Positions 8,916 through 17,173 of a stretch of DNA of 64,000 nt are shown here, piece after piece. Numbering within the stretch: position 1 is the stretch's first letter; the number at the start of each line of letters is the position of its first letter. The stretch spans positions 310,001 to 374,000 of the forward strand of contig JAJEJD010000020.1 of assembly GCA_022828125.1 (NCBI GenBank), given 5' to 3'. Both the position numbers and the translations under genes were made by a program. This DNA comes from a bacterium (lineage in GTDB: Bacteria > UBA8248). A model generated the notes under the pieces. That model made no database searches and was not told the origin of the DNA. It saw nothing but the letters and a program-made list of their open reading frames with translations.

Positions 8916-10361
8916 CTACTTCGTCATTCCCCCGCCCATCCGGGCGATGGCGCCGCCGAGAGCGACCGGGAACACGTTTTCCTCATCGGGTATGAGTTTG
9001 CCGGGGTTCATCAAGCCGTCCTGATCGATAGCGTCGCGCACGCGCTCCATAATCTCGAGAGTGGGTTCGTCGAACTGATCCTTCATCTCTCTGATCTTCT
9101 CGATGCCGATGCCATGCTCGCCCGAGAGTACGCCCCCGGCCCGGATGCAAGCGCGAAGCACCTCCGAGCCGCACTCAATTGCCCGCTCCGTTTCTCCGGG
9201 CACCCGATCGTCGAACAAGACGTTGGGATGCAGGCTCCCGTCTCCGGCATGAAACACGTTGGTGATGCGCAAATTATAGCGGGCGGATATCTCGTCGAAC
9301 TCCTCAAGCACCTGCGCCAGCTTTGAGCGGGGAACCGTACCATCCAGGCAATAGTAGGTAGGCGCGATTACCCCGAAGGCTCCGAACGCCTTTTTCCGGC
9401 CCATCCACAAACCTTCACGCTCTTCTTCTGTCTGTGCGATCCGGAACGAAGAACAATTGTTCTTCTCGCTTATATCGCGAATGAGTGTCTCGAGCGGTTT
9501 AATGGAAGACGGCAGGCCGTCGAGTTCGATCAGCAAGACGGCTTCTGCATCTTTGGGGTAACCCGCCTGAACCACAGTCTCAACGGCCTCGATGGTGTAG
9601 CGATCCATCAACTCCATCGCAGCGGGCACAGCGCCTGCCGCTATGACGTCGCTCACCGTCCGGCAGGCATCCCCCACCTGAGCGAAACAAGCGAGCATGG
9701 TGCGCACGCTCTCGGGGTTCGGCGTGAGCCGCACGATGAGTTCCGTGATGACGGCAAAGGTACCCTCGGAACCAACGAAGAAACCGCGCAGATCCAGACC
9801 CGGTGAATCCTCCCCGTCCGCGCCCAGATGCACCACCTCACCCGTCGGCAAGACGACGGTCATTTCCAAGATGTGGTTCGTCGTCATTCCGTATTTCAGG
9901 CAATGCGCGCCGCCGGCATTTTCCGCCGTGTTGCCGCCGATGGTACAGGCCGCCTGGCTGGAAGGATCGGGCGCGTAATGAAAGCCATGCGGCAGCGTCT
10001 CGCGGGAGAGGTGGAGGTTCACCACACCCGGCTGCACGCGCGCGAGGCGGTTTACATAGTCGAGTTCCAGAATCTTGTTCATCCGCGTGAAAACGATGAG
10101 CACACCACCCGGCAGGGGCGTCGCGCCTCCCGAGAGGCCCGTGCCCGCACCCCTGGCGATCAGCGGTACGCGATACTCACGGCAGATTCCCACGATTCGG
10201 CTGACTTCTTCGGTGGTTTCCGGCAAAACGACGGCCGAGGGGATGCCCTTGTAAATCGTGAGGCCGTCGCAGTCATACGTCCTGAGCGCCACCGGATCGG
10301 TGTGGATGTAATCCTCCCCGACCGCATCCGTCAGCTTTTGAATGAACCCGGCGCTATCCAT
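8916..10361 (-). CDS. glcD: Glycolate oxidase catalytic flavoprotein subunit GlcD
   Basis: A 481-residue FAD-linked oxidase with the FAD loop RGAGTGLSGGATPL at residues 70-83. The C-terminal part shows NVFHAGDGSLHP and SGEHGIGIEK, both characteristic of GlcD/D-lactate dehydrogenase proteins. It is the first gene of the glcDEF operon and is transcribed divergently from the tandem MFS genes across a 97-base gap. The pairing suggests that the transporters import the 2-hydroxyacid the enzyme oxidises. D-lactate or another hydroxyacid cannot be separated from glycolate by sequence. Confidence 0.93.
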   Translation of the reverse strand: MDSAGFIQKLTDAVGEDYIHTDPVALRTYDCDGLTIYKGIPSAVVLPETTEEVSRIVGICREYRVPLIARGAGTGLSGGATPLPGGVLIVFTRMNKILELDYVNRLARVQPGVVNLHLSRETLPHGFHYAPDPSSQAACTIGGNTAENAGGAHCLKYGMTTNHILEMTVVLPTGEVVHLGADGEDSPGLDLRGFFVGSEGTFAVITELIVRLTPNPESVRTMLACFAQVGDACRTVSDVIAAGAVPAAMELMDRYTIEAVETVVQAGYPKDAEAVLLIELDGLPSSIKPLETLIRDISEKNNCSSFRIAQTEEEREGLWMGRKKAFGAFGVIAPTYYCLDGTVPRSKLAQVLEEFDEISARYNLRITNVFHAGDGSLHPNVLFDDRVPGETERAIECGSEVLRACIRAGGVLSGEHGIGIEKIREMKDQFDEPTLEIMERVRDAIDQDGLMNPGKLIPDEENVFPVALGGAIARMGGGMTK

Positions 10362-10458
10362 CTCGATTCCCCATGGCGCTTCCTGAATGAACGAAAACCC
10401 TTTAGAGTAGGGCCATTATACCCATGCTTCAGAAAAAAACGAAGAGAAAGGCGACTTC

Positions 10459-11760
10459 TTGAACAAATCCGGTGGTTCCACTCCGGCTTCGGACCGCTCC
10501 GCCAGGCGCGGGCGAACAGGCGGCCTATATTATGGATGGGTGATCGTCGGCGTATCGTTCACCACCATGGCCTTCCACATGGCGGCAACCTTTTCCTTTT
10601 CCCTGTTTCAGGTTCCACTTATTGAAGAATTCGGCTGGAGCAGAGGCGCCCTCGGCGGCGCATTCGCCTTGAGCATGAGCCTCTACGCCATTTGCAGCCC
10701 AAAGGCGGGCTCTATCCTTGAGCGGAAAGGTCCCAGAGCTTTGATTCCGTGGGGCTCAGTGTCGATCGGAATTGGACTCGTGCTGGGTTTTTTCATTTCC
10801 TCCCTCTGGCACGTGTATGTGTTCATCGGCGTCATGATCGGCGTGGGGATCGCGATGAGCGGTTTCGTAACGCACAGTGCGCTTATGCCGCGATGGTTCT
10901 TTAGAAACAGGGGACTGGCGATGGGCATCGCCCTCTCGGGCATCGGCATCGGCTCATTAATCCTGATGCCCACCATCGAAAGACTCATCGCCCTCTTCGG
11001 CTGGCGCTACGCCTACCTGATTTTCGGCGCCTCGATACTCCTCATCATCCTGCCCCTCAAGCTGCTCCTGCTCAGAAACCACCCCTCCGACGTCGGACAG
11101 AACATCGACGGCGCATCGGACGAAGAAGCCGCCGGGTTTCCAAAACCACCCGCTTCCAGCTCCCAGAAAGTGGGAGAAGTATTCCGGCATGTAATGCGGG
11201 AGAAGAATTTCTGGGCATTGATGATCCTCGTTTTCGTCATCGGCCTCAACAACAACTCCATCTGGAGCCAGCTTCAGATATTCTTCGTCGACGCGAAATT
11301 CAGCACCGCATTCGGCGCTTTCGTTTTCGGGCTAACAGGCGCCATCCGGATCCTGGGCAGCGTGGCCATGGGCTGGGCAGGTGATCGCATGTCGCACAAA
11401 AGGGCCCAGGCCATCGCCCTTTTCCTGTCGGGACTCGGTGTCCTCATCCTGCTTTCCGTGCCGCATACGGGTGACGGCGTCGTCCTCGCCTTTATGTTCG
11501 CCGCTTTCTACGGCTTCGGCGTCGGCGGCATGTCGACCTCTTATGCGGCCATGTGCGCAGACGCCTACGGCGGACGTTCGTTCGGCGTCATCGTCGGGAT
11601 ACTGGAAATCTGTTTCGGTCTCGGGGGATTCATCGGCCCCCCGATGGCGGGTTTTATGTTCGACTACACGGGAAGCTATGTTCTGCCCTTCTGCATCGTG
11701 GTCATTTTCCAGGCGGTTGCGCTCCTCGTCTGTCAATTCGTCTACAGCACCGAGAAATAG
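10459..11760 (+). CDS. MFS transporter, first of a tandem pair
   Basis: A 433-residue integral membrane protein with about 12 hydrophobic segments and a hydrophilic central loop near residues 205-235. It resembles the oxalate:formate antiporter/monocarboxylate branch of the major facilitator superfamily. GLYYGWVIVGVSF opens TM1 and GFIGPPMAGFMFDYTGSY lies in a late helix. The start is a TTG with an AAAGG-like site; no ATG precedes TM1. It is divergent from glcDEF and followed after six bases by a close paralogue with the same landmarks, so the pair probably arose by tandem duplication. Import of a small organic acid is inferred from context. Confidence 0.87.
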   Translation: MNKSGGSTPASDRSARRGRTGGLYYGWVIVGVSFTTMAFHMAATFSFSLFQVPLIEEFGWSRGALGGAFALSMSLYAICSPKAGSILERKGPRALIPWGSVSIGIGLVLGFFISSLWHVYVFIGVMIGVGIAMSGFVTHSALMPRWFFRNRGLAMGIALSGIGIGSLILMPTIERLIALFGWRYAYLIFGASILLIILPLKLLLLRNHPSDVGQNIDGASDEEAAGFPKPPASSSQKVGEVFRHVMREKNFWALMILVFVIGLNNNSIWSQLQIFFVDAKFSTAFGAFVFGLTGAIRILGSVAMGWAGDRMSHKRAQAIALFLSGLGVLILLSVPHTGDGVVLAFMFAAFYGFGVGGMSTSYAAMCADAYGGRSFGVIVGILEICFGLGGFIGPPMAGFMFDYTGSYVLPFCIVVIFQAVALLVCQFVYSTEK

Positions 11761-11766
11761 ACCGCC

Positions 11767-13050
11767 ATGAGAGGAGGAAAAGCCACCCGCCCCTGGATGT
11801 ATTACGGGTGGGTCATCGTCGGTACGTCCTTCACCGCCATGGCGTTTCATCAAACGGCGCGCTTTTCTTTTTCCATCTTTCAGGTTCCGCTGATCCAGGA
11901 ATTCGGCTGGGGGCGCGGCGCCCTGGGCGGGGCATACGCTCTGATGCTGGGCAGTTATGCGCTATTGAGCCCCATCGCGGGAAACCTGTTCGACAAAAAA
12001 GGAGCGCGGGCGGTCATGCCCTGGGGTTCGGTGTTCGTAGGCGCAGGCTTCACCCTGGCCTATTTCATCAGCGACCTATGGCACGTCTACCTGGTTCCTT
12101 GCCTGTTCGTAGGAATCGGAATGGCGCTGAGCGGCTTTGCGATGCACAGCGCTCTCATGCCGCAGTGGTTTCAGAAAAAACGAGGCCTCGCCACGGGGCT
12201 TGCCCTCTCTGGCAGCGGGACGGGAATCCTGCTATTCATCCCCCTTATCGAATGGCTCATCTCCTCTCAGGGCTGGCGACAGACCTATCTGATTTTCGGC
12301 CTGGCCATTCTTTTCATCGTCGTACCCCTGACAGCAGTATTGCTCCGAAGAAGCCCCGAGGAGGTGGGGCAGTGCATTGACGGAGAACCCGAGCCTCCCG
12401 CCCATTCACCTCCCCGGCCAAGGGAAAAATCACCCGGCCCTTCCTTGCTCAAGGTGTTTCGGCAGGTCTGCCGGAAAAAGAATTTCTGGACGCTCCTCAT
12501 CGTCGTCTTCTTCATGGGGTTGAACAATAATTCGATATTGAGCCAGCTCCAGCTTTTTCTGGTCGATGCCGAATACAGCACGGCTCTGGCGGCGTTTTTC
12601 TTCGGGATGCTGGGCGCGATCCGGATGCTCGCCACCTTTTCGATGGGCTGGCTGAGCGATATCATCGGCCGACAGCGCGCCCAGGCGCTTTCGTCTTTAA
12701 TGACAGTTTGCGGAATCGTTATTTTGCTTTCCATCCCTCATGTATCGTTGAAATTTCTGATGGGATGGGTCTTCATATTCGTCTACGGTATGGGCCTTGG
12801 CGGAATGAGCGTATGCTACTCATCCATGTCCGCGGATGCGTTCAGGGGCCCCTCGTTCGGCGCCACCATCGGACTGCTCGAAATTTTCTTTGGGCTGGGG
12901 GGGTTCATCGGCCCCCCGATGGCAGGTTTTATTTTCGACTACACGGGAAGCTACATGATCCCCTTCGCCGGGATAGCGGTGGGCCTGGTGTTCTGCATCT
13001 TCTTGTGCCTGTTCGTCTATGAAACGCCACGCGGAACCTCTGAAGCATAG
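11767..13050 (+). CDS. MFS transporter, second of a tandem pair
   Basis: A 427-residue inner-membrane MFS permease, paralogous to the gene before it. WMYYGWVIVGTSFTAMAF at the start of TM1, VPLIQEFGWGRGALGG, and GFIGPPMAGFIFDYTGSY near the end align without gaps to the neighbour. About 12 membrane segments are separated by a charged central loop (about residues 205-235). The six-base gap means co-transcription. Two similar permeases side by side may have different substrates or work as a heteromer. The gene converges on the MDMPI-type gene with six bases between stops. Confidence 0.87.
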   Translation: MRGGKATRPWMYYGWVIVGTSFTAMAFHQTARFSFSIFQVPLIQEFGWGRGALGGAYALMLGSYALLSPIAGNLFDKKGARAVMPWGSVFVGAGFTLAYFISDLWHVYLVPCLFVGIGMALSGFAMHSALMPQWFQKKRGLATGLALSGSGTGILLFIPLIEWLISSQGWRQTYLIFGLAILFIVVPLTAVLLRRSPEEVGQCIDGEPEPPAHSPPRPREKSPGPSLLKVFRQVCRKKNFWTLLIVVFFMGLNNNSILSQLQLFLVDAEYSTALAAFFFGMLGAIRMLATFSMGWLSDIIGRQRAQALSSLMTVCGIVILLSIPHVSLKFLMGWVFIFVYGMGLGGMSVCYSSMSADAFRGPSFGATIGLLEIFFGLGGFIGPPMAGFIFDYTGSYMIPFAGIAVGLVFCIFLCLFVYETPRGTSEA

Positions 13051-13056
13051 CGGTTG

Positions 13057-13881
13057 TTAAAAGGGCCGGCTCAGTACCTCGAGCACCTTGACAGCCATCG
13101 CCCTGTCGCCCTCGATGTGCAGGCGGCCCATTCTTTCCTTCTCCTCCAGCATAGCCCGACCCGTGGTGAGTAAAACCAGGTCGCTCCCGCCGCATATGAC
13201 GCGCGCGTCGCAAACCCCATCATCAGCAAACAAGATTTCAGAATTCCCCTCTCGGATGCGCAGGGCCCATATCCGTTCAGGTTCGTTCGTTTCAAAGCAA
13301 ATTGTTCCCCTGAAATCTTTATCTCCCCGCGCACCGAAGAAGATGGGAAAACGCTCGGGCAGACAATCCACCGCCACAGGAAGGGACGAGGCACGCAAAT
13401 CGCCATCGGGCTGATTTCGGATGTCCCAGTCATGGAGGATCAGTTCATAGAGCCTTTGTCCGGGAAACGTGCGGATGGGACAGGGTGCGAGCCAATGCCA
13501 GGCTTTTTTATCCAAAGCATCGGGCTGAAGCCCCTCGAAGACTTCCTGCAACCGCCATACGGCTTCGGCGAAGGCGTCTATCCGCTCATCGTCAGAAAGC
13601 GCGACGAGTTCGTCCCCTACTTTTTCACGATACGCCCAGAACGATTTCAAATTTTCCGCACCGAAAGGCATCTCCAGGCGCCCTGCGGCGCCGGCGGGGA
13701 TGACGTGCGCATAAAAACGTGCGCCCAGCGTCATGTGCGCCACCACGTCGGCCACACACCAATCCGGACAAAAGGTGGGTGCGCGCCACTCCTGCTCGCT
13801 CAAATCTCGCAGGGTCTCGATGAACCTGTGGTTTTCCTTCGCCACCCACGATACGGCGCGCGCAAAAAAATCAGCCATCAT
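13057..13881 (-). CDS. Maleylpyruvate isomerase-type (MDMPI/DinB-like) family protein
   Basis: A 274-residue protein. The N-terminal four-helix DinB/MDMPI-type domain contains CPDWCVADVVAHMTLGARF, the typical family stretch with WxVxDVxAHM. The C-terminal third, ending in LHIEGDRAMAVKVLEVLSRPF, resembles the SCP2-like domain that follows it in this family. In actinobacteria these proteins use mycothiol, but here only the fold is supported, because a mycothiol pathway is not visible. It may be a metal-dependent thiol S-transferase or isomerase. It converges on the MFS pair and lies alone on its strand. Confidence 0.75.
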   Translation of the reverse strand: MMADFFARAVSWVAKENHRFIETLRDLSEQEWRAPTFCPDWCVADVVAHMTLGARFYAHVIPAGAAGRLEMPFGAENLKSFWAYREKVGDELVALSDDERIDAFAEAVWRLQEVFEGLQPDALDKKAWHWLAPCPIRTFPGQRLYELILHDWDIRNQPDGDLRASSLPVAVDCLPERFPIFFGARGDKDFRGTICFETNEPERIWALRIREGNSEILFADDGVCDARVICGGSDLVLLTTGRAMLEEKERMGRLHIEGDRAMAVKVLEVLSRPF

Positions 13882-14032
13882 GAAAATCCGCCCTTATGCT
13901 TGGTGATGTGAGACTCCAAGCCTCCACGCAAAAGCGCGAGCGATGAAAAACACCTTCGGTAGACACCAATCCTCGGAATGAAACGATGTGTTCCTGTGTT
14001 GAGTCTTCAGGAGCATGAAGTTGGCATCGGCA

Positions 14033-15085
14033 TCAGACGGGCATCGCCACTTTGAGTTCATCCGAGATTTCCGCCACCTGCTTCCACACGCCATCGCCTA
14101 CCGGGATTCCTTCCCGCAGCCTTCTTTCCTTTTCCCTGAAGCTGCGCTCCCCCGGCACGCGAATCTCCTCGACGCCGGGCGCCCTGCGCGTGTTCTTTAC
14201 CTCGGCGACGTGGAAATCGACCATCTCCCTGAACACCTTAGGATCCCCGAAAGCGGAGGGGTCGATGGCGATGAACAGATCTCCCTTGTCGTAATGTCCC
14301 TCTTGTACCGACCGGCTGAGCGGCTTGCCGACCTTGGCCCCGAGCAAAGGCCCCGCCAGAAGACCGATCAACAGGCAAAGACCATAGCCTTTGTGCCCCC
14401 CGAAAGGCGCAACCGCGCCCGCGGCGGCCGTTTTGGCGTCCGTCGTCGGTTCGCCATCCGGCCCCACGGCCACGCCTTCTGGAATCGGCTCTCCCGTGAC
14501 GCTCGCCTTCAAGATCATCCCATAAGGAATCGCGCTCGTCGCGAAATCGAGGAGTACGGGTTCATCCCCACTCCTTGGAACAGCGATTGAAAAAGGATTC
14601 GTGCCCATCAGGCGCTCCACCCCCCCGAAAGGATGGACCAGCGGCTGCGTGACGCCAGCGACGATTCCCACGCAGCCGGCGCGGGCGATGCGCTCGGCGT
14701 AATAGCCCGTCATACAGATATGGTCGCTGTTCACGACTCCCACGGTGCAGGAGCCGGCCTTTTCCGCTTTCCTGGCCGCAAGGCTTGCGCCATAAGTCGC
14801 GCCCACGGGCCCCATGGCGCGATCGCCCTCCACCAGCGCGGACCCCTCCCGCTCTTGGATGACATGGGGCCTGGCCTTGGCGTTGATCATCCCGCTCTGG
14901 ATTCTTCTGATCATATTGGGCAGGCGGATCAGGCCGTGGGTGGAATACCCCCTGAGATCGGCTTCTATCAATACGTCGGCCGTCGCCATCGATTGCTCGT
15001 GCGAACATCCCGCGGCCACCAGGATGCGCTCCATCAAATCGCGCAGAGCGTCCGCGTTGACGATGCGCTCATCATTTTGACTCAT
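14033..15085 (-). CDS. Ldh-family (malate/L-lactate dehydrogenase type) oxidoreductase
   Basis: A 350-residue NAD(P)-dependent dehydrogenase of the type 2 malate/L-lactate/sulfolactate/ureidoglycolate family, which oxidises 2-hydroxyacids to 2-oxoacids in the cytosol. Landmarks are DLRGYSTHGLIRLP near residue 45, MTGYYAERIAR near 125 and APFGGHKGYGLCLLI in the C-terminal half. The frame continues 22 codons upstream, but the ATG at 15085 fits the family's N-terminus. It sits with a VOC protein on the same strand, near other 2-hydroxyacid genes. Substrate is open. Confidence 0.88.
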   Translation of the reverse strand: MSQNDERIVNADALRDLMERILVAAGCSHEQSMATADVLIEADLRGYSTHGLIRLPNMIRRIQSGMINAKARPHVIQEREGSALVEGDRAMGPVGATYGASLAARKAEKAGSCTVGVVNSDHICMTGYYAERIARAGCVGIVAGVTQPLVHPFGGVERLMGTNPFSIAVPRSGDEPVLLDFATSAIPYGMILKASVTGEPIPEGVAVGPDGEPTTDAKTAAAGAVAPFGGHKGYGLCLLIGLLAGPLLGAKVGKPLSRSVQEGHYDKGDLFIAIDPSAFGDPKVFREMVDFHVAEVKNTRRAPGVEEIRVPGERSFREKERRLREGIPVGDGVWKQVAEISDELKVAMPV

Positions 15086-15107
15086 GTGCGAAAAAACCTT
15101 TCTGTAT

Positions 15108-15617
15108 CTAAAGATCGGGGTTGGGAGCGGAAACGCTCGGCTTGGTGACACGCATCATCCAGCAATAGATTTCTATCCGGTTGCCGTCGGGGTCGAGAAA
15201 GTAGAACGCATGGCTCCCGCTTCCACCGATGAATCCGTTCTCATCCAAGCCCTCATGCGCGTGAACGTACGGACCCGAGACGAACTCGACGCCACGGGAT
15301 TTCACGTGTTCCTGGGCGAGAAGCCAATTTTCACGGTCATCCACTTCGAAAGCGATATGGTGGAGTCCCACGTCCGTTCGATGTTCCGAGTCGGTCGTCG
15401 TCAGGCCCGCTTTCACGGCGTCTTCGGGTAACTCGAAAAGGACCAGGGTGTGGTGTTTTTCCGCGCAGCGCATAAAACAAATCGGACGAAAGAAATCCGG
15501 CGGACCCCACTTGCCCGTCAGCTTCAGCCCCACCACGTCACGATAGAACTTGATGGAGCGCTCCACGTCACTTACGTGAATTCCCATGTGACCAAGCCGT
15601 GCAACATTACAACCCAT
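15108..15617 (-). CDS. VOC family (glyoxalase/extradiol dioxygenase fold) protein
   Basis: A 169-residue vicinal-oxygen-chelate protein with paired beta-alpha-beta-beta-beta modules. LGHMGIHVSDVERSIKFY opens module one (metal-ligand His at residue 10), GLHHIAFEVDD opens module two, and DPDGNRIEIY carries the terminal Glu ligand. The start at 15617 has an excellent GGAGGG site; an apparent upstream extension of the frame overlaps the opposite-strand dsbA-like gene and is rejected. It is followed after 22 bases by the Ldh-family gene, so the two may act on one substrate. Confidence 0.87.
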   Translation of the reverse strand: MGCNVARLGHMGIHVSDVERSIKFYRDVVGLKLTGKWGPPDFFRPICFMRCAEKHHTLVLFELPEDAVKAGLTTTDSEHRTDVGLHHIAFEVDDRENWLLAQEHVKSRGVEFVSGPYVHAHEGLDENGFIGGSGSHAFYFLDPDGNRIEIYCWMMRVTKPSVSAPNPDL

Positions 15618-15762
15618 TCCTATCCCTCCAAAAGCGTATGCAGAGCAGAAATAATACGTTTGCCTAAAATGGTGCGGCATCATAACATGCGCGCGCGTGG
15701 TTGGCGCACGCGAGTCCAGTTTGTATATCAGCCGCTTCATACCCCAATGAAAGGGGATTCGA

Positions 15763-16590
15763 ATGTCGAAAAAAACGGGTTTAATCACCATATTACTTGC
15801 TTGTGTCGTGCTCTTCTCCGGCGTTTTCCTGCTTCCATCCGCGAACAGCCAAAAAGATAAAAACCACGCAGTCACACTCACCCCTTCGGATGCGAAGCCG
15901 AAAGCAGCGCCCGCCCCCACACTCGTGGCGCAAAGCCTCGACAAAAAGCGCATTGAGAAAATTATCAGAGAATATCTCATCAACAACCCCGAAGTGCTCG
16001 AAGAAGCCATACGAGCCCTGCAGGCAAAGCGGGAAGCAATGCGCCTGGCTGCGGCCCGGACCTCCATTCAGAAAAACAGGAAACAAATTTATTCGGACCC
16101 CGAAGACCCCGTGGGCGGGAACCCTAACGGGGACGTGACGATTGTGGAGTTTTTCGATTACCGATGTGGATATTGCAAGCGGGTGGCCCCTGTTGTGGAG
16201 GCTGCGCTCGCGAAAGACAAGAAAATCCGCCTCGTCTACAAGGAATTCCCTGTCCTGGGGCCCAATTCCGTATTGGCGGCCCGGGCGGCGCTTGCCTCGC
16301 GCGCGCAGGGCAAATATCTGGTTTTTCACAAGGCTCTTATGAAGGCCAAAATCTCTTATGATGAAGCGAGCATCATGAAAATCGCCGCGTCGGTAGGCAT
16401 CGACACGGCCCGTCTGAAAAAAGACATGCAAGAACCCGGCATCCAGGCTCAGGTAGCCAAGAACCACGCTTTGGCGCGCTCTTTGGGAATACGCGGCACA
16501 CCCGCCTTTGTTATTGGCGAACAAATGTTCCCGGGCGCGCTCACCTCGGCACAACTTGCCCGCATGATTCAACAGGCGAGAAAGAAATAA
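15763..16590 (+). CDS. DsbA-family thiol:disulfide oxidoreductase (Com1/ScsC type)
   Basis: A 275-residue exported protein. Residues 7-30 form a signal peptide or membrane anchor. A helical segment (about 60-105) resembles the ScsC/Com1 N-terminal oligomerisation region, and a DsbA-like thioredoxin fold follows. The active site is Cys135-Gly-Tyr-Cys138, and the cis-proline loop is Thr246-Pro247 (RGTPAFV). It would form or isomerise disulfides in the periplasm. AAGGGGA precedes the ATG, and a strong terminator follows the gene, so it is probably monocistronic. Confidence 0.9.
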   Translation: MSKKTGLITILLACVVLFSGVFLLPSANSQKDKNHAVTLTPSDAKPKAAPAPTLVAQSLDKKRIEKIIREYLINNPEVLEEAIRALQAKREAMRLAAARTSIQKNRKQIYSDPEDPVGGNPNGDVTIVEFFDYRCGYCKRVAPVVEAALAKDKKIRLVYKEFPVLGPNSVLAARAALASRAQGKYLVFHKALMKAKISYDEASIMKIAASVGIDTARLKKDMQEPGIQAQVAKNHALARSLGIRGTPAFVIGEQMFPGALTSAQLARMIQQARKK

Positions 16591-16596
16591 ACCGAA

Positions 16597-16631
16597 AAAA
16601 AGCCCCGGAGAGTAATCTCCGGGGCTTTCCA
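16597..16631 (+). terminator. Rho-independent terminator after the DsbA-like gene
   Basis: A 13-base perfect stem (16599-16611 with 16616-16628) around a GTAA loop. It has A-rich sequence before and TTT after, and lies between two converging genes. Confidence 0.9.
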
Positions 16632-16644
16632 AAGACCAGCAAAT

Positions 16645-17097
16645 TCAGTCCACCGTCACCGAGCCCATCAACATCCTGCGGTAATCCCACCATTTCCACT
16701 TCTTGGGCACCATGGTGATGCGCACGCGTATTTTTTGCGCGATGGGCGTATTGACGTAATTCGCCCACATTTCCGGCCCGAAAAAATGATCCACCACGCT
16801 TTTCAGCCCCTCGTGGTCCGTTCCCATCGTCTCGGAAACCTGCGCTTCCCCTTCCACGACTACAGCGCGAAACGGAGCATTCTCATCATCGATGCAAATG
16901 GCAAAGGCCGGATTGCGCTTTAAGTTTCTCACCGAAACCGAATCTTCACCCGTGCTGATGAAGAAACTCGCATCCTCGGGATTAAACAGATATAAAAGCG
17001 GGACAACGTGCGGCGAGCCATCCGCATTCGTGGTGGCGATTCTCGCCATGTGGGGTTCTTGTAAAAATTCATCCATCTCTTTCGGGCGCTCGGCCAT
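16645..17097 (-). CDS. Pyridoxamine 5'-phosphate oxidase-fold (PPOX) family protein
   Basis: A 150-residue split-barrel flavin-binding protein of the PPOX/F420-reductase family. The N-terminal MARIATTNADGSPHVVPL is the usual first strand pair, and FFISTGEDSVSVRNLKRNP carries the conserved phosphate-contact region. GAGGAG precedes the ATG. It starts 76 bases after leuS ends, on the same strand. Candidate roles are FMN- or F420-dependent reduction of small molecules; the biosynthetic PdxH role is unlikely at this length. Confidence 0.82.
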   Translation of the reverse strand: MAERPKEMDEFLQEPHMARIATTNADGSPHVVPLLYLFNPEDASFFISTGEDSVSVRNLKRNPAFAICIDDENAPFRAVVVEGEAQVSETMGTDHEGLKSVVDHFFGPEMWANYVNTPIAQKIRVRITMVPKKWKWWDYRRMLMGSVTVD

Positions 17098-17173
17098 TTT
17101 CCATCTCCTCTCGAAAAACCATGATTTTATAAATCATTCCCGTTTGATTGCTCCAGAATGATACTGGAGTTAT

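Noticed and set aside
15618-16067. N-terminal extension of the VOC protein
   Set aside because: It would overlap the dsbA-like gene and its promoter region; the internal ATG has a near-perfect ribosome site and begins the VOC domain.
17151-17169. CTCCAG/CTGGAG hairpin after leuS as terminator
   Set aside because: Only a six-pair stem and no T-run follows in the direction of leuS transcription.
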